DNA of 7,068 bases from Actinomycetota bacterium (GTDB taxonomy: Bacteria; Actinomycetota; Acidimicrobiia; Acidimicrobiales; Ilumatobacteraceae): assembly GCA_026393655.1 (NCBI GenBank), contig JAPKZT010000168.1:1-7068 (forward strand). The letters run 5' to 3'. A program made the position numbers and the translations under genes. Numbering within the stretch: position 1 is the stretch's first letter; each line of letters begins with the position of its first letter. The notes under the pieces are model-generated. The model had not been told where the DNA came from. It searched no databases and worked only from the letters and a program-made list of their open reading frames with translations. Below, piece by piece: positions 1-5,952 of this stretch.

Positions 1-1112
1 CCCGAGAAAACTTTCGCGCCTTCTTGCTTGCCGATGTCAATGTAATTAAGTACTCGATCAAACTGTGTCTTGTCGACAATTGTTCCCATCGCGGTTGTCG
101 GATCATATGGATCACCAGGCTGAATTGACTGACCAACTTTTGTAATTTTTTCTAGCAGTTCGTCTTCTATTGATTTCTCAACGACGAGCCGAGTGCCAGC
201 ATGACATGTTTGGCCGGAGTTATAAAACACTCCCCACGCAATAGCCGATGCTGCTGCGTCAAGATCTGAACAATCACTTAAAACAATTTGTGGTGTCTTG
301 CCACCAAGTTCAAGCGACACAGATTTACCATTACTTTCGGCGGCATATTTTAAGAAGTATCTGCCAACTTCTGTTGAACCAGTGAACGCGAGTTTGTCAA
401 CATCCATGTGCAGACCAAGTGCTGCACCCGCAGTTGGTCCGTAGCCAGGCACAACATTAAACACGCCCTCAGGCAAACCGGCTTGCACACCAAGTTCAGC
501 GAAAAATAATGCTGACAATGGAGATTGCTCTGCAGGCTTCAAGACAACTGAGTTGCCCCCAGCAAGAGCAGCGCCAACCTTCCATGAAGAAATAATCAGC
601 GGATAGTTCCACGGCACAACTGCCCCAACAACGCCGAGTGGTTCTCTCTCAATTAACGCCAACGCATCTCGAGGCACTGGTGCAATTTGTCCGTACATCT
701 TGTCAATTGTTTCGGCGAACCACTGCAAGTTGCTAGCGGCAGATGCCATATCAACATTCACAGAATCACCAATTGGTTTACCAACGTCCATTGTTTCAAG
801 CAACGCAAGTTCGTTTACGTTTTCGCGAATTAACTGAGCCCAACGCAACATAATATTTTTACGATCGACTGGCGCCATTTCACTCCACACGCCAGATGTG
901 AAAGATTTTCGTGCTGCGGCAACTGCGCGGTCAATATCTACCGAGTCACCTTCGGCAACGTTTGCGGCAACCGTATTATCTCGCGGATTAATCGATTCGA
1001 AAGTTTTGCCACTCGCAGCGTCAACAAATTTGCCATCGATGAACAGTTTGGTGCGGCTAACTTTTTGAGTCGAGCGCTTTGTCCACTCTTCACGGCTCAG
1101 TAGATCAGTCAT
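1..1112 (-). CDS. PuuC-like NAD(P)+-dependent aldehyde dehydrogenase (N-terminal 370 residues; 3' end beyond left edge)
   Basis: This enzyme oxidises an aldehyde to its carboxylic acid with NAD(P)+ in the cytoplasm. The frame stays open from the ATG at 1110-1112 to the left edge, giving 370 residues. The family usually has about 490, so roughly 120 C-terminal residues are missing. Visible family motifs are VPWNYP at 166-171 (oxyanion Asn169), the cofactor-contacting KPAEQSP at 192-198, the dinucleotide-binding turn FTGSTEVG at 243-250, the general base Glu268 in LELGGKTP, and the nucleophile Cys303 in NSGQTCHAG. Similarity along the whole visible length, including LALLETMDVGKP and FYNSGQTCHAGTR, is closest to the gamma-glutamyl-aminobutyraldehyde / betaine-aldehyde dehydrogenase group as I remember it. 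The substrate cannot be fixed from sequence. The start is supported by a GGAG ribosome binding site 7 bases upstream. It is transcribed divergently from the sulfotransferase gene. Confidence 0.93.
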   Translation of the reverse strand, partial: MTDLLSREEWTKRSTQKVSRTKLFIDGKFVDAASGKTFESINPRDNTVAANVAEGDSVDIDRAVAAARKSFTSGVWSEMAPVDRKNIMLRWAQLIRENVNELALLETMDVGKPIGDSVNVDMASAASNLQWFAETIDKMYGQIAPVPRDALALIEREPLGVVGAVVPWNYPLIISSWKVGAALAGGNSVVLKPAEQSPLSALFFAELGVQAGLPEGVFNVVPGYGPTAGAALGLHMDVDKLAFTGSTEVGRYFLKYAAESNGKSVSLELGGKTPQIVLSDCSDLDAAASAIAWGVFYNSGQTCHAGTRLVVEKSIEDELLEKITKVGQSIQPGDPYDPTTAMGTIVDKTQFDRVLNYIDIGKQEGAKVFS

Positions 1113-1119
1113 CTTTTCA

Positions 1120-1123
1120 CTCC
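1120..1123 (-). promoter_or_regulatory. Ribosome binding site of the aldehyde dehydrogenase gene
   Basis: Read on the minus strand, GGAG stands 7 bases before the ATG at 1112. It is the only well-formed, well-spaced Shine-Dalgarno site I found in the window, and it fixes the start of the dehydrogenase. Confidence 0.7.
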
Positions 1124-1136
1124 AGTACTTTCTCGT

Positions 1137-1142
1137 CTTATA
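1137..1142 (-). promoter_or_regulatory. Possible -10 box for the aldehyde dehydrogenase gene
   Basis: On the minus strand the hexamer TATAAG matches the sigma-70 -10 consensus at five of six positions. It lies about 25 bases upstream of the ATG, which would leave a short leader that still includes the GGAG site. No convincing -35 hexamer is seen 16-18 bases further upstream, so this is a tentative call. Confidence 0.35.
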
Positions 1143-1173
1143 GTCAAGCCACGACGCTATCAGTGCGACCTGA

Positions 1174-1179
1174 CAGAAT
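1174..1179 (+). promoter_or_regulatory. Possible -10 box for a leaderless sulfotransferase-menB transcript
   Basis: The hexamer CAGAAT matches TATAAT at four of six positions. It ends 6 bases before the GTG start at 1186, the spacing expected if transcription begins at the start codon itself. No Shine-Dalgarno sequence precedes the GTG. Leaderless mRNAs are common in Actinobacteria, which makes this reading plausible, but the hexamer is weak and no -35 element is evident. Confidence 0.25.
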
Positions 1180-1185
1180 ATAGCC

Positions 1186-2007
1186 GTGCCAGTTTCACAA
1201 GCGAACCAAACAGAGACAACATGCTTGTTGGCTATCGCCTCAGTACATCGAACTGGATCAACTCTGCTGTGTTCGATTCTTCGCGCTACCGGCATGGCCG
1301 GAATGCCGATGGAGTATTTAAATATTCACACCAAAAACTTTACGAATTTTCGAAACGAAAACGATTTACCAAACCTCAATATGCGCGGTCGTGTTGTGGG
1401 CGCTGTAAGAAAACTCTCGGGACGAAATGCATGGCGCAACATCAACTATTTTTCTGACTCATCATGGCGCGCGTATCTAAATCGAGCAGCCGAATTAAAT
1501 ACAACCCCAAATGGTGTGTTCGGCATCAAAATGCACTGGAACCAATACGACGAACACATGTTGCAACGCGGCCTAACAGCCGATCATTGGGGTGCACCAA
1601 TCAAATGGGTGCGAATCTCTCGTGACAACGAAGTTCGCCAAGCAATTTCACTGGTTCGCGCTGAGCAATCAAATCAATGGAACAGCAACATGTCGGCAAC
1701 CAATGAACCGGTTTACAACGAGCAAGAAATTGTTGCTGCACTACACACGATTTCAAGCGCCAATAAAAGTTGGGATCAGTATTTCGCTGAGCACAAGATA
1801 GATCCTCTACATCTGACTTACGAGCAACTAACGCGTGAGATGGACATAACTGTTCGCCGAATCATGGCGCACATCAACACCCCCATAGAGAATGTGCCGG
1901 CGCCACAAACTAAACGCCAATCAGACGGGGCGAGTGCGCAATGGGAGAGCCAATTTCTTGAGGCCCGACCCGAATTCAAGTCTCGCGCTGCCACAATAGA
2001 ACGGTGA
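1186..2007 (+). CDS. Stf0-family sulfotransferase (PAPS-dependent)
   Basis: The predicted 273-residue cytoplasmic enzyme should transfer a sulfuryl group from PAPS to a hydroxyl acceptor. The founding member, mycobacterial Stf0, sulfates trehalose and has nearly the same length. Visible features are the 5'-phosphosulfate-binding loop SVHRTGSTLL at 19-28, the family's PxEF/PxEY element with the likely catalytic Glu43, the core segment NGVFGIKMHWNQ at 109-120, and a 3'-phosphate-binding region at about 141-157 (Arg146, Ser155, in RISRDNEVRQAIS). The C-terminal part carries the family's SWDQYF and LTYEQL-type segments. The start is GTG with no Shine-Dalgarno site. Downstream ATGs would remove the PAPS loop, so GTG is retained. 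The stop overlaps the menB start by 4 bases, which suggests translational coupling. The acceptor is unknown; trehalose or another glycan is the default guess, and a quinone is a speculative alternative from context. Confidence 0.88.
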   Translation: MPVSQANQTETTCLLAIASVHRTGSTLLCSILRATGMAGMPMEYLNIHTKNFTNFRNENDLPNLNMRGRVVGAVRKLSGRNAWRNINYFSDSSWRAYLNRAAELNTTPNGVFGIKMHWNQYDEHMLQRGLTADHWGAPIKWVRISRDNEVRQAISLVRAEQSNQWNSNMSATNEPVYNEQEIVAALHTISSANKSWDQYFAEHKIDPLHLTYEQLTREMDITVRRIMAHINTPIENVPAPQTKRQSDGASAQWESQFLEARPEFKSRAATIER

Positions 2008-2918
2008 GCGTTTCAACTATTTTCGACCCAACTCAGTGGTCAGAAGTTAAAGGATTTTCATTTCGCGATATCACATATCATCGCGCAAAAGAGCACGGCA
2101 CGGTGCGAGTTGCATTTAATCGCCCTGAGGTTCGCAACGCATTTAGACCAAGCACGGTTGATGAGCTTTATCGCGCTCTTGACCACGCCCGACAAACAAC
2201 TGATGTCGGATGTGTTTTATTAACGGGTAACGGTCCTTCGTCAAAAGATGGCGGCTGGGCATTTTGTAGTGGTGGCGATCAGCGAATTCGTGGCACCGAT
2301 GGTTACAAATACGAAGACAGTGACGGTAATGGTGACGGTGACGTAAACAAAAACAGCGCGAGCACCGGTCGATTGCACATACTTGAAGTGCAACGACTGA
2401 TTCGATTCATGCCAAAAATCGTGATATGTGTCGTGCCAGGTTGGGCTGCAGGTGGCGGACACAGTCTGCATGTCGTTAGCGATTTAACTTTGGCCAGCAA
2501 AGAGCACGCTCGCTTCAAACAAACTGATGCAGATGTTGCGAGTTTTGATGGCGGTTTTGGTTCTGCCTATCTTGCCCGACAGGTTGGGCAAAAATTTGCG
2601 CGCGAAATATTCTTTCTCGGACGCGAATATTCGGCTGACGATGCTCATCGAATGGGCATGGTCAACGCGGTTGTACCTCACGCCGAATTAGAAAAAGTCG
2701 CACTCGAATGGGCGGCCGAAATAAATGCGAAAAGCCCGATGGCCCAGCGAATGCTGAAGTTCGCATTTAATGCAATCGATGATGGACTTGTTGGACAACA
2801 AATATTTGCAGGCGAAGCAACTCGACTTGCATACATGACTAGCGAAGCAACTGAAGGTCGTGATTCGTTTCTTCAAAAACGTGACGCTGATTGGTCAGAA
2901 TATCCTTGGCATTTTTAA
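2004..2918 (+). CDS. menB: 1,4-dihydroxy-2-naphthoyl-CoA synthase (MenB), menaquinone biosynthesis
   Basis: MenB is a crotonase-fold enzyme that closes the second ring of the naphthoquinone by converting o-succinylbenzoyl-CoA to 1,4-dihydroxy-2-naphthoyl-CoA in the cytoplasm. The 304-residue product is strongly like mycobacterial MenB throughout. It shows RPEVRNAFRP at 40-49, CSGGDQRIRG at 88-97 (CoA and oxyanion region), GWAAGGGHSLHVV at 146-158, TDADVASFDGG at 174-184 and EATRLAYM at 271-278. Asp175, Ser180, Asp182 and Tyr277 correspond to Mycobacterium tuberculosis Asp185, Ser190, Asp192 and Tyr287. An Asp rather than Gly at 175 marks the bicarbonate-independent class. An Asp/Gly/Asn-rich insert at 105-118 lies in the loop over the active site that is often disordered in MenB structures. 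The GTG start overlaps the upstream TGA stop as GTGA. No other men gene is in the window. Confidence 0.97.
   Translation: MSVSTIFDPTQWSEVKGFSFRDITYHRAKEHGTVRVAFNRPEVRNAFRPSTVDELYRALDHARQTTDVGCVLLTGNGPSSKDGGWAFCSGGDQRIRGTDGYKYEDSDGNGDGDVNKNSASTGRLHILEVQRLIRFMPKIVICVVPGWAAGGGHSLHVVSDLTLASKEHARFKQTDADVASFDGGFGSAYLARQVGQKFAREIFFLGREYSADDAHRMGMVNAVVPHAELEKVALEWAAEINAKSPMAQRMLKFAFNAIDDGLVGQQIFAGEATRLAYMTSEATEGRDSFLQKRDADWSEYPWHF
2320..2343 (+). repeat. Four tandem hexamers (GTGACG type) inside menB
   Basis: Three exact copies of GTGACG and one variant (GTAATG, second position in the array) stand head to tail. Being six bases long, each unit keeps the frame, and together they encode most of the Asp/Gly/Asn-rich stretch of MenB. 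This looks like replication-slippage expansion. Confidence 0.75.
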
Positions 2919-2942
2919 TCTTGCGACTTGTTTTGTGTTGCA

Positions 2943-3746
2943 ATGATTACAACTGTTACTTCTAGTCAAGATCCACGACTCGACCCGCTACGACTTGGTG
3001 AGCGACAACTAACTACGATTGCTCAGCGACGATCAACACTTGCCGCGGGTCGATTCATCGCAGAAGGTGACTTAGTAGTTGCCCGTGCACTCGCAGCCGG
3101 TTACAAACCAGAGGTTGTGCTGTGTGATGCTGAGCAAGCAAATCGTTTCGCTTCAGATATCACAACTTTGGGCGGCCAATGTCTGACGGCTGATATTGAT
3201 ATTCGTCGCGACGCAACTGGTCTCGGTGTGCCACTCAGCGCACTCGGTGTGTTCTTTCGTCCGACACCGTTAACCCAAGACGAAGTACTGAATACGGCAA
3301 AGCGAGTTATTATCGCCGAAGCGATAGACAACCCGAGCAACATTGGCGCGATCGTGCGATGCGCAACTGGTTTGGGGTGGGATGGTTTGATCTGCGACAC
3401 GACTAGCGCCGACCCATTATCGCGCCGCGCACTTAGAGTTTCAATGGGTGCCGCATTTAATTTTCAGTTCGCGCGAAGCAATAACATCGCTGAAACTTTA
3501 CAAAATTTGAATCAACGCGGCTTCGCAGTCCTTGCTCTGACTCCAAATAGCTTGGCCACCGATTTATCTGAAGTTGTTCTCGAACCAAATAGACCCCGAG
3601 CACTAGTGTTCGGCTCTGAGCGTGCTGGCCTTAGCGATGATGCGTTGGCGAGCGCCAACTACCAAGTGCGAATCGAAATGAACCCTGCGATTGACTCGCT
3701 CAATGTTGCAGCAGCAGCAGCGATTGCGTGTTACGCGCTGCGCTAA
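2943..3746 (+). CDS. TrmH/SpoU-family (SPOUT) RNA 2'-O-methyltransferase
   Basis: The 267-residue product is an S-adenosylmethionine-dependent enzyme predicted to methylate a ribose 2'-OH in rRNA or tRNA. An N-terminal substrate-binding domain at about 10-105 includes FIAEGDLVVARAL (38-50), the usual start of this family. It is followed by the knotted SPOUT domain. The three signature motifs are all present: motif 1 DNPSNIGAIVRCA at 129-141 (Asn133, catalytic Arg139), motif 2 LVFGSERAGLS at 221-231 (Glu226), and motif 3 at 244-264 (Asn254 in DSLNVAAAAA). The linker DPLSRRALRVSMGA at 157-170 is also typical. The ATG at 2943 is chosen over an in-frame TTG at 2928; neither has a ribosome binding site. 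It starts 24 bases after menB and is probably co-transcribed with it. The exact nucleotide target cannot be told, so no gene symbol is given. Confidence 0.92.
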   Translation: MITTVTSSQDPRLDPLRLGERQLTTIAQRRSTLAAGRFIAEGDLVVARALAAGYKPEVVLCDAEQANRFASDITTLGGQCLTADIDIRRDATGLGVPLSALGVFFRPTPLTQDEVLNTAKRVIIAEAIDNPSNIGAIVRCATGLGWDGLICDTTSADPLSRRALRVSMGAAFNFQFARSNNIAETLQNLNQRGFAVLALTPNSLATDLSEVVLEPNRPRALVFGSERAGLSDDALASANYQVRIEMNPAIDSLNVAAAAAIACYALR

Positions 3747-3769
3747 CTAGTGCTAACTAGTGCTAGCGC
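3740..3769. terminator. Hairpin between converging genes, probable bidirectional terminator
   Basis: GCGCTA at 3740-3745 pairs with TAGCGC at 3764-3769. ACTAGT at 3746-3751 pairs with ACTAGT at 3756-3761. This leaves a GCTA loop and a two-base GC bulge, so the stem is 12 pairs. The methyltransferase stop (3744-3746) and the glbO stop (3763-3765) both lie inside the structure. No T-run follows on either strand, so it would be a tract-less terminator of the kind proposed for Actinobacteria, or an mRNA 3'-end stabiliser. Confidence 0.55.
3744..3763 (+). repeat. Two perfect tandem copies of the 10-base unit TAACTAGTGC
   Basis: The units at 3744-3753 and 3754-3763 are identical and adjacent. Each contains the palindrome ACTAGT, so the duplication itself creates the inner stem of the hairpin between the converging genes. 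Confidence 0.9.
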
Positions 3770-4224
3770 GGATAATTGGCTGAAGAAATTGGTAACCCAG
3801 TGTCGTTTCGCAAGTGCTCAGCAGCCTTGACAAAATAATCAGTAAGTTCTTGACGAATTAAATCATCTTCAGACAATTCATCAACTGCAGTGAGCATATG
3901 CAACAGCCATTGATCTCGCTCTGCTGGCCCAATTCGAAACGGCATATGACGCATCCGTAATTTAGGATCACCCCGATTTTCGTTGAACATCGGCGGCCCA
4001 CCCCAATATTGTGCGAGAAACCAAGTGAGATGAAGCCGAGCCTTCTCTAAATCATTTGGTTCTGCATATAAAACTATTAAAACTGGGTCGACAACCACGC
4101 CTTGATAGAACCGATCAACAAGTCGTTCAAAAAACGGCAGTCCGCCAACACGCTCAAACAGCGAGTTACTTGAACTCAGGATCTTGCCATTCTGGAAAAA
4201 TATCTGGCATATCAGTTGACACAT
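3763..4224 (-). CDS. glbO: Group II truncated haemoglobin (GlbO type)
   Basis: This is a small cytoplasmic haem protein of the truncated haemoglobin II class, linked to oxygen binding and reactive oxygen/nitrogen handling. The globin core runs from about residue 22 to 137. It has Tyr40 (B10) in RFYQ, Tyr53 (CD1), the family-typical QYWGGP at 72-77 and LRMRHMPFRIGP at 89-100 with the proximal haem ligand His93 (F8), and Trp106 (G8) in RDQW. This matches M. tuberculosis trHbO closely. The ATG at 4222-4224 directly follows an in-frame TGA and is the only ATG, GTG or TTG start before the core. It gives a 153-residue product overlapping the upstream crotonase gene by 59 bases. The first 21 residues are absent from ordinary GlbO proteins, so a CTG start at 4177-4179 or 4159-4161 is possible. 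It is last in the minus-strand unit. Confidence 0.92.
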   Translation of the reverse strand: MCQLICQIFFQNGKILSSSNSLFERVGGLPFFERLVDRFYQGVVVDPVLIVLYAEPNDLEKARLHLTWFLAQYWGGPPMFNENRGDPKLRMRHMPFRIGPAERDQWLLHMLTAVDELSEDDLIRQELTDYFVKAAEHLRNDTGLPISSANYPR

Positions 4225-5038
4225 TCATCGTGAAATTAGCGGCGCGCTTTTCTAGAAAACTAGCCACACCTTCGCGTGCATCGGCAGAACTTCCGCGCAG
4301 CATGATGCCTCGTGATTCTGCGCGATGGGCTTCCATCGGGTGTGATGCGCCGAGCATCCGCCACAACATTTGTCTCGACATTGCAACCGAAACAGGTGCT
4401 GTGTTATTCACAATCTCAGATGCAATCGCGCGGGCGGCCAATAACAAATCTTCTGGGGCGTGAACACTTCGCACTAGCCCAGACTCTTTAGCCTCGTCTG
4501 GGCCAACCATTCGCCCAGTGAAAACCCACTCAGTCGCGCGAGAGATACCTACGACGCGAGGCAGAAACCAAGATGAACAGGCTTCAGTGACGATTCCGCG
4601 ACGTGTAAATACAAAACCAAATTTTGAAGTATCGCTCGCCAAACGAATGTCCATCGGCAAGGTCATCGTCACACCAACACCAACTGCTGGGCCATTGATC
4701 GCGCCAATAACGGGCTTTTTGCTATTAAAGATTCGCAGCGAAACAAGACCACCGCCATCGCGAGGTACTCCACGTACACCTTGCACATCACTGCCACCAC
4801 GACTGAAAGTTTCTCCACCAGACGAAAGATCTGCACCTGCACAAAAAGCACGGCCGGCACCAGTAACTATCACCGCTCGAACATCATCATCCGCATCGGT
4901 TAAATCAAAAGCGGCAATAATTTCGTGCAACATCGTGTTCGTAAAAGCATTTAATTTTTCTGGACGGTTGAGAGTTATCGTCGCAATGTTCTCGCTAACG
5001 CTCAGTTCAATTTGCGAAAATGTGTGCTTCTCTGACAT
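4166..5038 (-). CDS. Crotonase / enoyl-CoA hydratase-isomerase family protein
   Basis: The 290-residue protein has the crotonase fold acting on acyl-CoA thioesters. It shows ITLNRPEKLNAF at 21-32, the oxyanion and CoA segment AFCAGADLSSGG at 64-75, NGPAVGVGVTMTLPMDIRLAS at 115-135, FTRRGIVTEACSSWFLPR at 144-161, and the C-terminal FLEKRAANF segment. Aligned by eye to rat enoyl-CoA hydratase, the two catalytic glutamates (rat Glu144 and Glu164) fall on Thr124 and Phe144. Simple hydratase activity is therefore doubtful. Glu152 is a candidate base for an isomerase or another crotonase reaction. It begins 8 bases after ftsX with no recognisable ribosome binding site, so translation is probably coupled to ftsX. 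Its 3' end overlaps the predicted glbO start. The exact substrate and reaction are unknown. Confidence 0.9.
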   Translation of the reverse strand: MSEKHTFSQIELSVSENIATITLNRPEKLNAFTNTMLHEIIAAFDLTDADDDVRAVIVTGAGRAFCAGADLSSGGETFSRGGSDVQGVRGVPRDGGGLVSLRIFNSKKPVIGAINGPAVGVGVTMTLPMDIRLASDTSKFGFVFTRRGIVTEACSSWFLPRVVGISRATEWVFTGRMVGPDEAKESGLVRSVHAPEDLLLAARAIASEIVNNTAPVSVAMSRQMLWRMLGASHPMEAHRAESRGIMLRGSSADAREGVASFLEKRAANFTMNVSTDMPDIFPEWQDPEFK

Positions 5039-5046
5039 GCAATTAG

Positions 5047-5952
5047 TTAAACATCAAGAAAGCGCGTCGCAGCAATCGCCGAGCCGACAGCTCCGACTAC
5101 TGCACCGATACCCAACAAAATCAGCATCACTGATGTCAAATAGCTACTCGGCACAATCAACGAACTGATCCCAGTGCCTGGTTTGAAGCTTGCAACGCCA
5201 CTCGACCACGCAGAGTTCAATGCCCACAATCCGCCGCACGATACGACACCACCGAGTAACCCCTGCAACAAACCTTCCAACATAAATGGAACACGAATGA
5301 ACCAGTTTGTTGCGCCAACGAGTTTCATCACTTCAATTTCTCGACGGCGAGCGAACATCGCAGTTCGAATCGTGTTCCAGATCAAACCAACCGCTACGAC
5401 TAGAAGAACTAGCGACATTACGAGTGTCACAACCCGAATGAAATTTGAAAGAGTTGAGATCACCTGAAACTCATCTTCTGCGAGAGCTACAGCTTCGACC
5501 CCAGGAAGCGTGCGATATTGATCGCTAAGAGAACGAACGAGCGTCGGGTCATCAGAAAGAGGTACAACTTTAAATTGTGTCGGAATCGATTCTGGAGTTA
5601 AAAGGCTCAGCGTTACTGGGTCGCCCACGAATATTCGCTTGGCTTCTTCGTAGCTTTCGGTTTTGTTGAGATATTTTAATTTGTTGACATCAATAATTGT
5701 CGGCGACGCTCTGAGCACTGAATCAATCAAAGTAATTTGCTCTGCGGAAGCGTCGCTTCGAACAAACACAATCATTTCTACATCGCCGCGCCACTGAACC
5801 AGCAAATTCTCGAATGCTCTTTGAATTAAAAAGGTAGTACCGACAAGTAAAAGAGATACCGCAGAGGTTAAAACAGCGGCCGCAGTAAGAGTTAGATTTC
5901 GTCTAAAACTCGCCCACGTTTCGCGAATTGCATAGCCGATTCGTGAAAACAT
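5047..5952 (-). CDS. ftsX: Cell division protein FtsX, membrane subunit of the FtsEX complex
   Basis: FtsX forms the transmembrane part of the FtsEX complex, which uses ATP hydrolysis by FtsE to switch on peptidoglycan hydrolases at the division site. In mycobacteria its outer domain activates RipC. The 301-residue product is close to the mycobacterial length. It has a basic cytoplasmic N-terminus (IRETWASFRRNL, 9-20), a first membrane segment at about 20-43, a large extracytoplasmic domain at about 46-170, a second segment at 171-192, the cytoplasmic FtsE-contact loop ARRREIEVMKLVGATNWFI at 201-219, and further segments at about 223-245 and 271-296. Its ATG follows the ftsE stop directly (TAAATG), and GGAG at 5964-5967 stands 11 bases upstream, a slightly long spacing. 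This strongly suggests translational coupling with ftsE. Confidence 0.97.
   Translation of the reverse strand: MFSRIGYAIRETWASFRRNLTLTAAAVLTSAVSLLLVGTTFLIQRAFENLLVQWRGDVEMIVFVRSDASAEQITLIDSVLRASPTIIDVNKLKYLNKTESYEEAKRIFVGDPVTLSLLTPESIPTQFKVVPLSDDPTLVRSLSDQYRTLPGVEAVALAEDEFQVISTLSNFIRVVTLVMSLVLLVVAVGLIWNTIRTAMFARRREIEVMKLVGATNWFIRVPFMLEGLLQGLLGGVVSCGGLWALNSAWSSGVASFKPGTGISSLIVPSSYLTSVMLILLGIGAVVGAVGSAIAATRFLDV

Noticed and set aside
2928..2942. TTG at 2928 as start of the methyltransferase
   Set aside because: It adds only five residues without a ribosome binding site; the ATG at 2943 is the simpler choice, though TTG cannot be excluded.
3101..3400. A 99-codon open frame on the minus strand inside the methyltransferase gene
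   Set aside because: It is antisense to the segment encoding the first SPOUT motif and has no family features.
4056..4463. A 135-codon open frame on the plus strand opposite glbO and the crotonase gene
   Set aside because: Antisense to two recognised genes, with no domain, no ribosome binding site and no conserved motif.
4518..5168. A 216-codon open frame on the plus strand opposite the crotonase gene and the end of ftsX
   Set aside because: It lies wholly antisense to well-supported genes, its product is Ser/Pro/Thr/Arg-rich with no recognisable domain, and it is a mirror of the coding bias of the opposite strand.
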